Below, in pieces: positions 38,720 to 52,759 of a stretch of DNA of 64,000 bases; within the stretch, counting starts at the first letter, position 1; each line of letters begins with the position of its first letter. The stretch lies in the NCBI RefSeq assembly GCF_008831285.2, contig NC_045140.1, positions 24,508,131 through 24,572,130 of the forward strand, written 5' to 3'. This DNA is from Nymphaea colorata (lineage: Eukaryota > Streptophyta > Magnoliopsida > Nymphaeales > Nymphaeaceae). The position numbers and the translations under genes are program-made. A model generated the notes under the pieces. The model was given only the letters and a program-made list of their open reading frames with translations. It had not been told where the DNA came from and ran no database searches.

Positions 38720-39249
38720 GCATGTCGGATCCAAACATCGACGATCAAATTTAGTAAATAATCAATCACGAGGAAGCATTTGATGGTTCTGAATGTTAAA
38801 GGATCGATCTAGACTGTCGGTGGATGACTGCCGTGTAACTATCAGTCAGTCGTTTAAAACTAATTAACAATTCAATCTCTCTAACTTGATGCTCTCCGGT
38901 ACATTACTAACTAGAGTAACTTCTTGTGTATCTCACCACTCACTAGAATAAAGTTACGCGGAACTAGAGAACACGACTCCTTCTGTTATATATCAGAAAG
39001 AATTTCATGTTCTTCCTCTTCTGTTCTGCACTTTCATTCTTCATTTCTCTGAGTTTACAGGTTTTGAAAGATCTCATATTCATTTTTCATGTCCCCTGCA
39101 CTGCACCTTTTGCTACTGAATTCAGCCCCTTTTCATACGAATAAAGTGGTCTACCGAAACAAAAGAAACGTACAGCAGTTTATGTTTTTGGCATGGAATG
39201 CTTAACAGAAGTTTGAATTCGTGGAATCTCTTTAATTTAGTGTTTTTTT

Positions 39250-39283
<34 letters not shown>

Positions 39284-40501
39284 ATATGGGAGCGACAGGA
39301 TATCTGAATTCTTTCTCGATTCAAACATGGTGGAGGTTGCCCAGAACTCTTCATCGAAAAATGCCCTTTATCAAACGATTGAGGCCCACTTCGTGGCACT
39401 CCTTTTATCTTTAAAGTCAATGCAAGGAAAGCAGAGAAAGGGACGTGGAACCATCAGATTTTTTAAGACATCAAATTAAATGCCTATCTTACGGTGGAAC
39501 AGAACGTCTGAGTTCCCACGGAATCCTATACTTTCAATTCAAACACGGTGGAAAGTGTCTCATAACTCTTTCGCCGAAAAATTGTTTTTCTTTTCCATAA
39601 TTTTCGACACGCTCTTCTTTTGTGAGAAAAGGTAGAAAGCAAGCCTGGATACCTTTTGTTTTGTCCGAGACATTTTCCCCCACTCAAAACACGGTGAGAG
39701 CCGTTAGAACTCCCCAACCCATAATTTCTTGAAAGATGCCAATGATTAGTCCCTCAAAGTCACGAGATAATTCATCTGTTGAAGGAAGGAACATTATTGT
39801 TAAAAATGGATTTGAATCGGCTGACGGGTAATCCATTTCTAGTCTCGTCATTTGAAAGCTTTCTAAAAAATTTTATGTAGTTGATTGCCCTTTATCTATT
39901 ATGATTTAAGATTTTTAGGGACTTAAGATCTGATTGACCTTCCTTCCATGAGTTTTTCTTTTTTCTAAAGTAAAAAAAGAAAAATGACAAGCTAAGATCC
40001 TTAATTTTATGAATTATAGATTTTAACGTGAATCTTTTGTCATGTCAACAAAAGCATGCTACATTAGATCTATAAATTACACATTTGAATGGTTTCTTTA
40101 AAATCCTATACAAATTGATGCTATTGAGTAATATTAGCTTATTCTTGCTAGATGATTTAGTTAGATAGATGTCATAAGTTTTCCAGTTTGTTCATTTTTG
40201 TGTCATATATAATTTTTTTAAAAATTTAAAGCTTTTTTTCTCAGTTTAAAATTGAACGGCGAAGATCGAAAATCTATTTTAAAATATGATTTGGGATATT
40301 ACGGATGCCGGCCAGGAAGGCGCCCAATTACTCCGTCCGTCTCTTTCGCAGCTCCGCTTCTCGCTTCACGACTCGCGCTTCCCTTTTAGCGCCGACCTCC
40401 TTATTCGGCGAGGGATTAACCTTCCGTGCGACGCCGTGCCGGCCTCCGCGCGGGCTGGCGAACCTCACTGAGCCATTTGTCTTGCTGCTATCGCTGGGAA
40501 G
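38720..40501. other. Intergenic stretch and RsmE leader
   Basis: AT-rich, with a TA microsatellite at 39252-39276. The last ~200 bases (from about 40300) become GC-rich and are probably the 5' UTR and promoter of the RsmE gene. No other gene is seen. Confidence 0.6.
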
Positions 40502-43500
40502 ATGCATGCACTTGGGCCTCCTTCCTTGACGCTTCTCCATCGTTCATGGCGTCACCGTATCGCGTGGATTAATGCCAAGGCCTTCGCTTCGAGGGCCTCT
40601 CCGAACCAGTCCCGCGGTGGCCTTCCCCGTTTCTACTCTGATGTCCTGCCCCCGTCCAAGGTCTGTTCTTCTTTTGCTCTTTGTTTCCGCCATTTGAAAG
40701 TTAGAGCTAGCTGCGTCGTCGTTGTGCTCTACTTGGGTCTGCGTTCCACAATCTTTCCACGTCCTTCTCCGCCAGAGTTTGGAATCGATAGTCGATGGCA
40801 TTTTTCTCAAATCATTCCTCCGTTTGGAAAATATGGGTTGATGGTATCTGTTCACGTGATTGGTGAGGCTGCCTCTCCGCAAAAATCTTGGCGATACAGT
40901 GCTTCGTCTGGAAGGAGGAAGGGAAGAAGCAGAGTAGCTTGTCGGAACCATCATTGTTGTAAAAGAGGTGAGGGGATTTAGGGAGAATGTGAGTGAATGT
41001 TGAAGAGATTAGCGTAGTAGGAGCAAAGTATACCAACAAGGTCTAGGGCCTTTATTACGATGACATGTGAGACGTGAGTTGCTAACTTGGTTCGATGGTC
41101 TAGAGGACTTTGTCATCTAGCAATATATTGATTCCGTTGGATCTGAATATGGTGAAAAACTATGAACATTGCTGAGCTTGGTACAGAGCAGAAAAATTTT
41201 GAGGTAGGCGTGATTGGAGTAGTAATCTGGATTAGGATCTTGTTGTGCTTTCGTGAATCATGAAGAATTCTGCCCAGTCATCCTTGTACCTAGTATTGTT
41301 GGCAGCTTGATTGTTATAAAAATCCACAGTTAAGGGTTGCTATCTTTGCACTACTTCCATGGGTTACTCATGGTATGCATTATTTGATCAGCCCCATGCG
41401 TGGTCACCTACTTGGTTTCACCTGCTCCCATAGGTTTAGCTGAGCAGATTATAAGGCACTTCCAGTTGCTTTTAGCAAGTAGATCTCCAGATGAACATGT
41501 AACCATGCTAATGTCTTCGATTGGACATCCAGGTAGGATGTACATCTAATATTGGGTGAGATGATCTATTTGGAGATGGAAGGCACCGTAATAAACGACC
41601 TACTTGGAGATTAATCTTTTCAAGCGAATTTTCAAAGAAAATGTCCATAAAAACACACTCAAGTTTTGATGGAATAACAAAACTTAATTAACTGCCTATA
41701 TAACACAGGACACAGGTGTTCAAATGAAAGAAATCCTAAGTTAAGTGTCTTTTTGTTTATCACCAAACATGAGTGAGTTATTCTAAAATGTTCATTTGCA
41801 AACTGAGAAAGTGATCCATATAGGGAAGTATTCTCGAAGAAACTCACGTTGAAGGTGCTAGACTTGCGAATAACGGTTTTCTTACATTTGACAATTGCAC
41901 ATTTGAAAGTGAGTCGGATGGAGCAGAAAGAGATTCTTTGTAATTTTTCTTTTACTGACCCTAAACGGTACATATTAGCGGTCAAAACCAAGATCCAGAC
42001 AAAAACCTTCCCCTTCACACAACTATCTTGTGCGATTTTCCTTTTCAATGAGATGCTTAAAGCCTCAATTTCTCAAAACCTGGGGCGGAAAGAAACCCAA
42101 GCTTGGTGGCACTCAAACAGATCAGTCACATAATTTGTGACTTGATCAGTTTAATACTGGAAATGAATCGCATAATTTTGTGACTGAACCTGTTTAATAC
42201 TGAAAATGACCAACCTAGTGTTCCTAAACAATTTTTACTGTTTTCTATAAGTTGTAGCTTTGGTGTTTTGACAGCCCAACTTTCCGACGAGAAAAAGAAA
42301 AGGACTGTTCGGGAATCTTATGCTTATTGATCTTAATCTATATACATATCTGTGTGTGTGTGTGTTAAAAAACATGCTCGCGTGTTGGCGTTTAATTATT
42401 TGTAGTGCTATTTTCTGGCAACAATTATCGCAATTCATTTTTACTTCATCTAGGGGAACATTGTTAGAGTGCAAGGTGATGAATTTTGGCATATAACAAG
42501 GGTGTTACGCTTGAATGTGCATGACAGGTATGTTAAATAGTTGCTTTTATTGTAATCACTGCATCATATTAGTATACTTGTAAATTGTAATATTTGATTT
42601 GAGTTTTGTGTATTTTTTGCGCTCTCTCTCTGCATATACATATATATGTATATATAAATGTGTGTGTGTGTGTGCATGGTTCTTCAATTGTCTTCTCTTA
42701 CCAAACATGTTCCTGATGATCTTGTTGCATCTAATGAATTGCATAGGACGGCCAGAAGAGTTTACTTCCAGATTGGGCACTTTATTAGGACTTGCATTAT
42801 TGCATATTTTCATGTGCCCAACACTGTATGGCCTTGTCTGGTCTTGGATGTAAAAGTTTAGAACAAAAAGTTGATGGTAAGTAAAATTATCTTGATGAAT
42901 GTGTACACCATTACATATCTGTATGTGCTTATTGCTCTATGTGACTAGCTTTGGATATGTGGTGTTGCGTTTACCTAGAAAAGAGTGAAGGAAACTTATG
43001 TTTTATGTTATGCTGGTGAATTTCACCTAGAAGATGTATATTATTGTTTGTCATGGTTATTGCTCTCTATGTCCTTTCCAAATCAAAATTTTCTGCTATG
43101 GTTTTATTTTATGTCAACCTTGAAATACCTGAAGCATTTCCATGAGATGATTTTGAAGCTTCATATCACAAAAGCACCTTATTTAAAGTGCACATAATTT
43201 AGGCAAATATTCCACATTATATTATGTGACATGTGTGTGTGTGTTCCATTGAGATTTGGTCGTCCCGCACTAGTACCTAGTGATTATTTCAAATTAGAGA
43301 ATGTATGAAAGCGTTCGCCTTTCAATAATTTTGTCTCATACGTGCTGGCTTATGCTATTTTCAAGAAATGCTGCTTTTGATTGATTTCTGGCAGACACAA
43401 TGGGTGTCATTGAAGGTTGTTTTTTCTTGATTCACAAAACTTTTTGTGTGCGTCTTCTTGGTAGGTTGGAACTCTTCAATGGGACAGGGGAAGTTACCAA

Positions 43501-44829
43501 AGGTTGTATAGTCAAGATTGACAAAACTGGTCTGGATGTCATGGCTTTGGGTGACCCAGAAGTCTACGTCCCAAAGGGTACTCAGTGGAATGTTTATTCA
43601 GCATTTGGTAAGTTCCCCTGCCACCTGACTATTAGGCTCATATGTTTTCTCACAGCTGAAGTTCATAAAATTTTATTTTCAGGTAGTCTAAAGGGTGGTC
43701 GGGCAGATTGGCTTATTGAAAAATGTACCGTATGTTCTCCATCTGTTTTACTCAGATGTTTTAATGTTCTGTGGTTTATTTGGCGCATCTAGTTTTCCTA
43801 TAGTGTTCCTCAACTGTTTGCATTTTCTCTTATACAAACGTGTTGACATTTTTTCAGTGCGTACATTCTAATTTCCATAATGCATTTGCAGGAGCTTGGA
43901 GCAAGCAGTGTGACACCATTATTAACAGCAAGATCTCCATCAATTACTGAGAATAGAGCCGACAGATGGGAGCGTGTAACATTAGCTGCAACAAAACAAT
44001 GTATGTGAAATTTTATCTGTAGAATATGCTTTTATCTCTAAAAAATAAAAAGCAAATGGTCTCCATTTTTCCTGATTACTTTTGTCATTGATGCAAGCAA
44101 AATTTTTCATCCTGATGAAGTACTAGTAATAGTAATTCATGAATATTAAGTTTTTTCTCTTTTCAGGTCAAAGGTTGCAAAAGATGGTACTAAATCATCC
44201 AACAACGATCCATGACCTTTTGCCTGTTGTAGGTGTTCTCTCTTTTTATGACTCCAGAAGATCCCAGAAAATGATCAAGTCTTGTGCAGTATTTACTTTT
44301 GAATAATGGAAGTGTTAGAGAAGGCTGTACAGCAACCAAATCATTTGAAGAGAAAGTTAGACAAGCTTATACTGATCAAGCAATTGGCATTAGTCTCGCC
44401 ACATGGTGTTCAGTATTATTGGTTGCAAGAGTGGTTGTTTTTTTTTTTGTCATCATTTTTCTCTTCATTGACCTCTTTTAAAGCAGCACTTGTTTTTCTG
44501 TTTTTCACACCGCTAATTGTGTTATTGCCAATGTTAACTTCAGTTCCGGACTTCTGGTGATTCAGGTTTCTCAGTCTAACTTATCAATTTTAGCAGAAGC
44601 CGAAGCAGTTCCTTTAATGGAAGCACTGTCGGCCATGACAATTGAACAACGTGGGATTCTCATAATTGGACCTGAAGGAGATTTTACACAGGATGAACTA
44701 AAGTTATTGACTGAAGCAGGTGTTACACCAGTTGGCCTTGGACCGCTTAGATTGCGAGTCGAGACTGCAACAATATCACTACTCTCTGCCGTTACGTTTT
44801 GGGCTGATTCACAAGCCAAGAAGCTGTAA
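40502..44829 (+). CDS. RsmE-type rRNA (uracil-N3)-methyltransferase, organelle-targeted
   Basis: Seven exons, 40502-40660, 42454-42527, 43465-43607, 43683-43729, 43892-44000, 44167-44228 and 44566-44829, give 285 residues with matching phases. RsmE methylates U1498 of 16S rRNA at N3 in bacteria, with AdoMet as methyl donor; the plant copy is expected in chloroplast or mitochondrion. The first ~40 residues are rich in Arg, Ser and Ala without acids, fitting a transit peptide. Then LPRFYSD, the N-terminal PUA-like part (VRVQGDEFWHITRVLRL) and the SPOUT fold: GGRADWLIEKCTELG at about 130-144, IIGPEGDF at 231-238 and LGPLRLRVETA at 256-266, the knot that binds AdoMet. Intron 1 is 1.8 kb. Intron 6 holds an open stretch at 44284-44560 that does not fit the family and is left out. 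It converges with the BSD gene, 521 bases between stop codons. Confidence 0.92.
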
Positions 44830-45350
44830 GACGTTGGCAAATCCCTATCTGACATTATTGATTTCACACCTGGTTGGTAGAGCATGTCAATATACAAGCG
44901 CACCCCTACTTGCATGTACAACGTCCATGTTTTACCCGAGACTCCTGTACTGCAAGAAATCTTTGTTAAACATAATTTATTATGAGATACTGTCACACTG
45001 ATGACATCACAATTTGAGCTCCATCCGTGGTTGGGAGAAAATCCACCAAATACATTGCATGAAATATTTAAGCTATACTTCGTAAACTAACAACCATGTG
45101 ATTCTAGCACCAGTTAATGATGTCTCATTATGAACAGCATGGATATGACGCATGTCACTACGAGAACAAATTCATACAATTAATCATTTAATCCAGCAAG
45201 AAACTGTTGTCTTACCAGCATAGCTTACTATAATTATAGTTTCATGATACCTGAGACCTATTTACAGCAATATATGTCCGCAAAAGAGGGAGTCTGAAGA
45301 ACAAGGCTTGAGGAGCAGATAAAAATACAGATCGTAATTATCCATCAGAT
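44830..45350. other. Convergent 3' region between RsmE and BSD genes
   Basis: 521 bases shared by the 3' UTRs of two convergent genes. The transcripts may overlap; no separate feature is seen. Confidence 0.6.
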
Positions 45351-48300
45351 TCAAACGGCATCTATGTCATCAATACTGAGCCAGTCATTAGACTCTCTGC
45401 TATCTCTGGTCCTGCGTGGCCGATCACCGTCTCTTCTATCCTTACTTGAGAGAGACTTGATATCTGATGGGCGGCTGCTGCCTGTGTCCTCTATCGCGTC
45501 ATCACTGTGACTTTCACCAAGTTGAACCCATCCTCTGGACCCATCGACCGATGAATCAGAAGCGTCCTTACCTTTGGAACTTGCAGCTAAGCAGCTATTG
45601 TCACCGTCCTCCTCCAGGTCGCTAAATGACACATCCTCTTCATTCACAAATGCAGGTGTCACCTGTTCCGCACCACTGATCTCAGCGCTGTCCTCCAACC
45701 AATCATCTCCATCTTCCTCAAATTTCTGATTGGACACGGGCACAGCTTGTGTCAGAACATCCTTGTTTAGCGTGAATGACCGTTCATCTATGACCGACTT
45801 ATCAACAATCTTCAACTCGTCAGCTGTGGACAGCCTTTCGCTTTCGCTATCCATACCCAAACTTTTTGCCAGCTCTGAAGATGCATCTTTGGACAAGGAC
45901 AACTCACATTCAGGCTTTGAACTGTGGGGCTCCTGGGAGAGCAATTTAGCACTACCCTCCTCAGCATATGGACTCTCTAACCTATTACTACCTGTCCTTG
46001 TGCGGCTCTGCATTTCCTGCAACATACTTCTAGCTTGAACAATCTGCACCAGAACAGGTAGGATGCAAGACTTTATCAGTAATTGCTGTTTCGTGCATGT
46101 TAACACATATAATGTTACTAAACGTTCAAAATAACCAGGACCAGGACTGGATCATAAGAACATGTAACCTCAGTGGGCTTCAAATTCAATCACCAATGAG
46201 CACCAAATGACAATACGCAATAGGTGATACTCGACAAGTACTCAGTCTCTACTATTAAGCAATTGCCCTAGATGGTCTGTGAAGGCATATTGCTTTAGTT
46301 TTTGTTGAACTTCGTCCTGCCAACCCATATATGGTCATGGCACACGTGTAATATTCAAGATGGAATCCAACATCATCTGCATGCTACTGAAATAATATTA
46401 TTTGAATTAACAAAAGTTATCAAGGTGATACAGATCTCTTAGTGATCTCTATGCATACCATGATATTATGATTCATTTTACACGATGAGGCTCACTGCAT
46501 CCAACAAAATGTTTGGCAGATTTCTGCTAATTATTTAACAATGCATTTACTTGGATAATTTAGGATAAATCAATATTCCTTACTCCTCTCTAAAGTCAAC
46601 TTATAGTTTTTTAGAATAAATTCCTGCTTTTCTATCTCCCTCTACAATCAAGCTGGTTTTCTGGAACTTCCACATAATAACCAGAAATCAACACAAATTA
46701 CAGAAACCATGCAATGATATTAACAGAAAATGGACATAGCACATAGCTTTGATTATGAACCTACAAGGATGGATGCTAATCAGAATGCCAACTTGCCCAG
46801 TAGGTCTATGCCTTCACGAAATCAGTACTTCATGCTTTCAAAATTTGAATCAGATTCAGACATAAAGCCAAAATATTCACTAGCTTACAAAGGGGGTCAA
46901 ATCTAAGAATAGTAACTGGTCAACCAAACCAACTGAAACAGGTAGGCAGTACTTGATTAATTCCCAATCTAATGTCATCGCCTAAGAACAGCATGCAAGT
47001 CATATGCAAGTCATGAGTTCACAACAATTTATGAAAGACTACTAAAGATAGAAAGTAATTTAAATCAGCGGCAAATGACTCATGAAAATCAAACTAAAAA
47101 GGAATCACTGTTCATGCACACAGTATTGAATTTGCAAACTAATGAGGAACAAAGTCCAAGTAAGGATTCCGGCACTGGCTTAGTATCTTTACTGAACGAC
47201 ATACAATTGCATGTAGTGGACAAAACCTGATGTTGAAGGTAACATCACTACATTTTCAGCGAGTGGCACTTATAAGGTTGATCTAATCTTTCATCTAAAA
47301 GAAGAGGCCTCACAGGAGTACCAATCAAAGAGGTTACATGAGTATTTCTCTTTGCAAGCAAGAAGAGAACAATGTACAAAAAGGTCATAGAAGAACTAAA
47401 GAAGTAACTGACTCTTGTCCCTTCTGAACTAACCAGACAGACATGCCTTGTGGAAATGCCATGACCAAAATAATGGAAACAGCAAGATCAAAGCTTACAA
47501 CAAAAGAAGAGGAAGGATACATAAAGGGAGAGGAAGAACTGGATCACAGAGCAAGAAATTGAGAATGATAAAACAAGTGTAGCAACTAGTGGTATGGCAA
47601 ACACAAATCTGATCAAAATGGTCTGCTTACTTTAGGATTTGCCAGATCAAACAAAATGAGCCCAAAATCCAAATACAAAAAGAGTCATCAAAACTCCTAC
47701 AAACAAAGCAACTGTTGAAACCAGTCCTCAATATGAGTGCGTGTTAGCCTGTATGGACATCATACTGGCCCTTCACCAAAATGATGCAGGGACTAACAAG
47801 GGGTCATCCCAATATCAGGCAAAATAGGGCCAATTTGTGTTATATCAGCGAATATCCAATGGCAGAGCCAGAATTTCAAGTTAGGGGCATAGATATGCAA
47901 AATTCTAGTTGAGGGAGACAAAAAAAGGCCATCCTTTGCATGTATAACTTGAGATTTTGGCTACTCAAGAGTGAATGTATCCCTCCCTAACTGATTAAAA
48001 TGAGATTTATCTTATAGTTGTAATGAAATTTAATTGTTTTATAGCCGATATGACCCAATACAGATTACAGACTGATGTTTACCAGTGCTGCTTATAGCTT
48101 TTTTAAGGTTTTCATTTTCCAATAAGAGATGGAAACCAATATTTACAACACTGGTTGAAACAATAAGCAAGTCCTCAAGCTCATGTAGAACATACTTCTT
48201 GTTTAGCACCAGCACTAAAATTGATATATATTTGCTAGTTGATATTCAAACAAAATAATGGATCTTATATGAAAACGAGCAAGAAAAAATGCAATTGCAT

Positions 48301-51110
48301 GGGAAACATTGAAGGCCCACAGTCCCTTGTCTCGCAAAAAAAAACTTCATAACCTGATCTAACAGAAATTTGTCGGTTTTGCTTTGAAAATTTTCCCTTA
48401 AAAGCAAAGGTTAATAAGACAAATTCAAGCATCCAACTGATGATCTGCTGGTAGGATCCACTCATCCGTTTGAGAAGGGAAGCGAGCATGTGATTATCTA
48501 ACAATGGCTGCTTCCGGTGAATGGTTTTCCCGGACTGAATCAACAACTTTGATGTCAAGAATAACAAGCTTCTGATGAGAAAATAGTAAAAAAAACATTA
48601 CTCCAGCCAGCAAAAAAACCAAAAAAGAGTGAGATGTTCTGCCTTGATGCCTCCTAGCCACTGTAAAGATCATTCTGGGTAAAGGAAAGCATTCTGGATG
48701 AATCAAGAAACACCAAATTTCAATACAGGTTAAGTTTGGACCATCTCCCCTATGAAATTCACTATGCATAATCATCATCATTATCAGTAGGAAATGCAAT
48801 TAAGATGTCAACACAAATCATGTCCAACAAGCAACAACCAGAGTACTACTAAGAGATGGTCAAGTGAGGTTTGCCCAGTTATAAGTCACACTACCTTCGT
48901 GGAGGAATTTCAGGTCTCAGTCCAGGGGGCTATCTCAACTTTAATCATCCAGCACCCAAGAAAAAATGCAATAAAATAAAATAAAATAAAAAAACTCCAT
49001 TAGCCTAAGAGACACAGCAAGTCATATTAAAACCCATTATTGGCAACCATATATGTGAAAACTTGCAATATCATTGAGTTATTCCTCTTGCTTTTTGGAT
49101 TTCTGGAGTGCAGCTAAAATAATGCCTTGTCATTGCTTAAACCTCAGCATTTGTCATTATATTGGCAGTCAAGGGTCTAGTGGATTCGTCGTTTTTGTTG
49201 TGCAATGAACTCCATGGAACCCGTGGCCATGTGGTGTATCTAGATATTTTTTCTACACAGGAATGGGGAACATTGTATCTCTAAATCTCATGAACATGTG
49301 GTTTACATGATGCGTTAATGTTTGGTGATGTCAACTCGAAGTACTAAAAGGATTATACTAGTGAATAAAAAATATGCACAATTTCCAGATATCAGTGGTT
49401 GGGTACTCCAAATGCCAGCTAAATCTTCTAGATACTTACTTTCCTGGTACTTCTGGCACTCTAAATTCCAAGACACCAAGCCAACGCCTATTTCATTATT
49501 GTACACCATGGACTACACTGCATTGGCCAGCCAATCCCAAAGATGATCTCAACTTCAAAGGATGGTATATAAAATTTAATCCCATGAATAAACATCAAAT
49601 TAGCATCACTTATGTCATACTAAAGAAAAACTTCCAACAGTCAGATAACAGTACAATGGGTTAAAATGACATCCGTTGGCATGAAACTTCTCTAGACAAC
49701 GAGCAGTAACTCGACATGGTTAAGATAATATATAGTAAGCATATTTACTGCAGTTCCAAAGATGAACCACATACCTGAGGGGTTGACAATAATTCCGCAT
49801 CATGCTTACTAAGTCGTGAGTGCAAAAGGACAAAATATATCTTCCAGAAGCATCCTTCACTCATATGTCTTGGGCAAAGTTCAATTCTTAGAGCTGCTAA
49901 TCTTGGGGCAAGATGCTCAACAGTCAATGCATGATCTCGTTGGGCATCAGACATTTCAAAATCTGGCAAGGAACAGAATTTGAACACAGAAGATTTATCA
50001 AAGGATACTTAGACACCATAAGATAGACAGCAGACAAAAGAACCCACAGGCAAACTCGCTAACATTAAAGTGTGAATCGGTATGTCCTGAATTTTTTCAG
50101 TAAAATAAGTCTCATCTTTGCTACCAATCATAGAGGAGTTCATAACTAAACAAAAATTTATTTCAGTTACAAACTTCGCAATCAGTTTACAATTAATTAT
50201 AAAAGAAATCTATTAATCGAAGGAAGTGTTTTATCATTCTTATCAAGACAATGCAGTACACCCCATGGTCCTCTCACTTCTTCACTCGCATATCATGATA
50301 GACAAAAGCCTTGCCGAAGAGATAGAGCACAATTCCCCTCAAAACAAAAGCACATTCAATTTCAAATTATAACCAACAGAAATCTATCATTGGAATTTAA
50401 AAGGCAAAAAAGAATTATCCGATTAAAGAAACAAAAGAAATGACAAGTTCGGAAAAGGCAATGAAATTGAAATATTTACCGTGAGCATCTTCATCGTCGG
50501 CAAACAAAGGGAAATCCAGCCAAGTCTCGGGATGCATCGATATATTCCTCGCGAATGTCAGGACCTCCTCCGTGACCCCAACAGGTGGCGCGCTTAAACC
50601 ATCCTCAACTTCCTCGACCTCCTCCTCATCCACCGAACCAAAGGGGAGAAAGCTCGAAGCAATCCTCGAAATCTCGCTCACTGCCTTATTACCGGAAAGC
50701 ATAGAGATGCCCGACTTAAACCTCCCACCGATCTCTGACAAATCGCTGCGAATTCCAGCCACTCGCGGAGAATCCCCGGCAATGGGGTGCGATTTGCCAC
50801 CACCGATGGCTTCATTGATCAAGGAAGGGGAATCAGGGACTGCAGAAAATGAATTCTGGGGAGCAGCAGAAGAAGGAGAAGAAGGGGTGGGGGAGGAGGG
50901 AGAATCGGTAGTAGAGGAGGTAGGGGGAGGAGGAGCGAGGAAGGAGGCGACTCCCCAGAGTTGACGGGTGAAGGATTTGGTGAGTTCGGAGAGGTCTTCC
51001 TTGACACCTCTGCTCCGAGGCGACTCGTTTTGGTGATCGTCATCGTCGCCATCGTCGTCCCTCTCATCGTAGTTGAAGGAGCTCGTCAGAGACCTCGCCA
51101 GCCATGACAT
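45351..51110 (-). CDS. BSD-domain-containing protein
   Basis: Three exons, 51110-50480, 49962-49775 and 46043-45351, give 503 residues. The N-terminus (MSWLARSLTSSF) is followed by a Pro/Ser-rich linker at about 60-95 and a segment with repeated amphipathic stretches (DLSELTKSFTRQLWG, DLSEIGGRFKSGIS). The BSD domain spans about residues 195-272: WLDFPLF, DAQRDHALTVEHLAPRLAALR, and MSEGCFWKIYFVLLHSRL with the family's conserved FW pair. The C-terminal ~230 residues are acidic and Ser-rich, including DDWLED and a final WLSIDDIDAV. BSD domains occur in BTF2/TFIIH p62-like, synapse-associated and DOS2-like proteins; the function of this plant group is not established. The leader carries a long CT repeat (51148-51187). 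Intron 2 is 3.7 kb. A decayed partial copy lies at 52500-56575. Confidence 0.92.
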
Positions 51111-51145
51111 CGTCACCCTCCCTTCCCTCACACAGAGGGGGACAC

Positions 51146-51147
<2 letters not shown>

Positions 51148-51187
<40 letters not shown>
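51148..51187. repeat. (GA)n repeat in the BSD gene 5' leader
   Basis: About 40 bases of GA on the plus strand, CT in the BSD transcript, starting about 40 bases upstream of the ATG. The PCN, SOFL and PUB leaders also carry GA/CT tracts. Confidence 0.9.
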
Positions 51188-51188
<1 letters not shown>

Positions 51189-51380
51189 CTCTTTTGTGAC
51201 TGTTCCGTCGTCGTTTTCGTGTTTTGTCTTCAGGGGAAGGAGAGGATCGGTACCGATGGGCGGTGAGTAACGGATCGGACCCTCACTAAAATTGAGCGGT
51301 TCATACTTAGATCCGTTTAAAGCTACCACGCCCGGCTCCGAATCTTACGAGATATTTTAGAGATAAACCAACAACCGCAT

Positions 51381-51443
51381 CGAATTCGTTTAAAGAAAGA
51401 TCAAATTCGTTTAAAGAAAGATCAATTCGTTTAAAGAAGGATC
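51381..51443. repeat. Three-copy tandem repeat of TTCGTTTAAAGAAAGATCAA
   Basis: Three consecutive near-identical units of about 20 bases upstream of the BSD gene. The last differs by an A-to-G change. Confidence 0.85.
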
Positions 51444-52499
51444 AATCATACTTAGTTTTAGTGAAGTGAATACAGATGTCTTTAATATACATTATACAGC
51501 ACCAAATGGCCATCCACGTGGATATTTCTGGTAAACTATCTAGTACATGACCTAATAAATATTCTGTTTTTGTTTTCTTCCATTGAAAAAGTTGTGGATC
51601 TTTATCAGATCAACAACTGGACCAGTGAGCTAGAACACACTTCTTGTATATTAAGCCAGAGCGGTACTTGATTAATATATTTGATTGGTTTCAGAGTTGA
51701 AGGCGGCAAACTTCTGGGTTTCAAATAACTAAGACAGTATTACTTGGAGGCAATGGATTCATCCATGATTAACAAATTCAACCCAATATTGGGATTGTCA
51801 AAGACATTCATCCTTTTTTAGTTTAGACACAATTGGGAACTCACCATGGTCATCACTTAGCAAAATGGGTTCATCTAATTTGCAAAATACTGGTCCAGTA
51901 CTCTATCAACTCATTGAGGTACTTGTCATTTTATCGGAAGAACAACAGTTCAGATTGACAGATATTCATCAGGGACTGCCTTGGGACGCTTAAGAAGGAA
52001 AAGGTTAATCTGTTCGTATGCATTAGAAATTACATGAATGGTCAGGAGGATATCAAAGAAATTGAATCCCTTTCTGTCAGGGCTTCAACAAACGGAAAAC
52101 ATGGAAATCCATATGATTTGGTAAGGAAAGCGATTCTTCACCTTTGGAACGCAGTTGTCATTACCAACTGGGGAACACTAATGACAAACTTTTGCCATGC
52201 CAAGATATGAAGGCGACAACAGCCACTTCAGCATTGATCATCATTCCAATCTTTACGATATAAATAATCAGAAAAAAACATATGAATCCTCAGAACTTTA
52301 GGAATTCGGCCCCCTAACTGAGAGGAAGAAAATGAACACGAGGTAGAATCTGCAAAATTAACGTGTCAATAGTATTGAAATAATTGCTAACTTAGCGACG
52401 TCGTGAAACTGTATGGATATGTGCAGTTAAAGATACAGCAGTTGCATAATTAATCCAGCAAGATGGCAATGTCTGTCAGAGGTATACCTGCCCTTCTGT
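51444..52499. other. Intergenic stretch between BSD gene and its decayed copy
   Basis: AT-rich, no ORF with a recognisable domain and no named repeat. I see nothing I can support. Confidence 0.6.
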
Positions 52500-52759
52500 A
52501 GTCGAATTATGTCTGAGACTCTGAAACTTATTTACAGCCATGATCATGAGAACAGGAAGTCTGTAACATAACTGCTTGCTGTGATACAGATAAACTTTGC
52601 TAATAGTTATAGCTTGAGAGAGAATGATGAAAATCAGATTGAGATCGCATCTATCTCGTCAATACTGAGCCAGATTAGATTCCCTGACCTCTCTAGTCTG
52701 ACGTGAATCACCACTAATTATATCCTTGCTTGAGAGACCCTTGACATTCCTGGAGTTAT

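Noticed and set aside
44284-44560. Open stretches in RsmE intron 6
   Set aside because: The flanking exons join in phase 0 into the conserved family sequence without it, and the stretches match nothing in RsmE.
50572-50964. Open frame antisense to BSD exon 1
   Set aside because: Low-complexity Glu/Gly-rich shadow of the Ser/Pro-rich coding strand.
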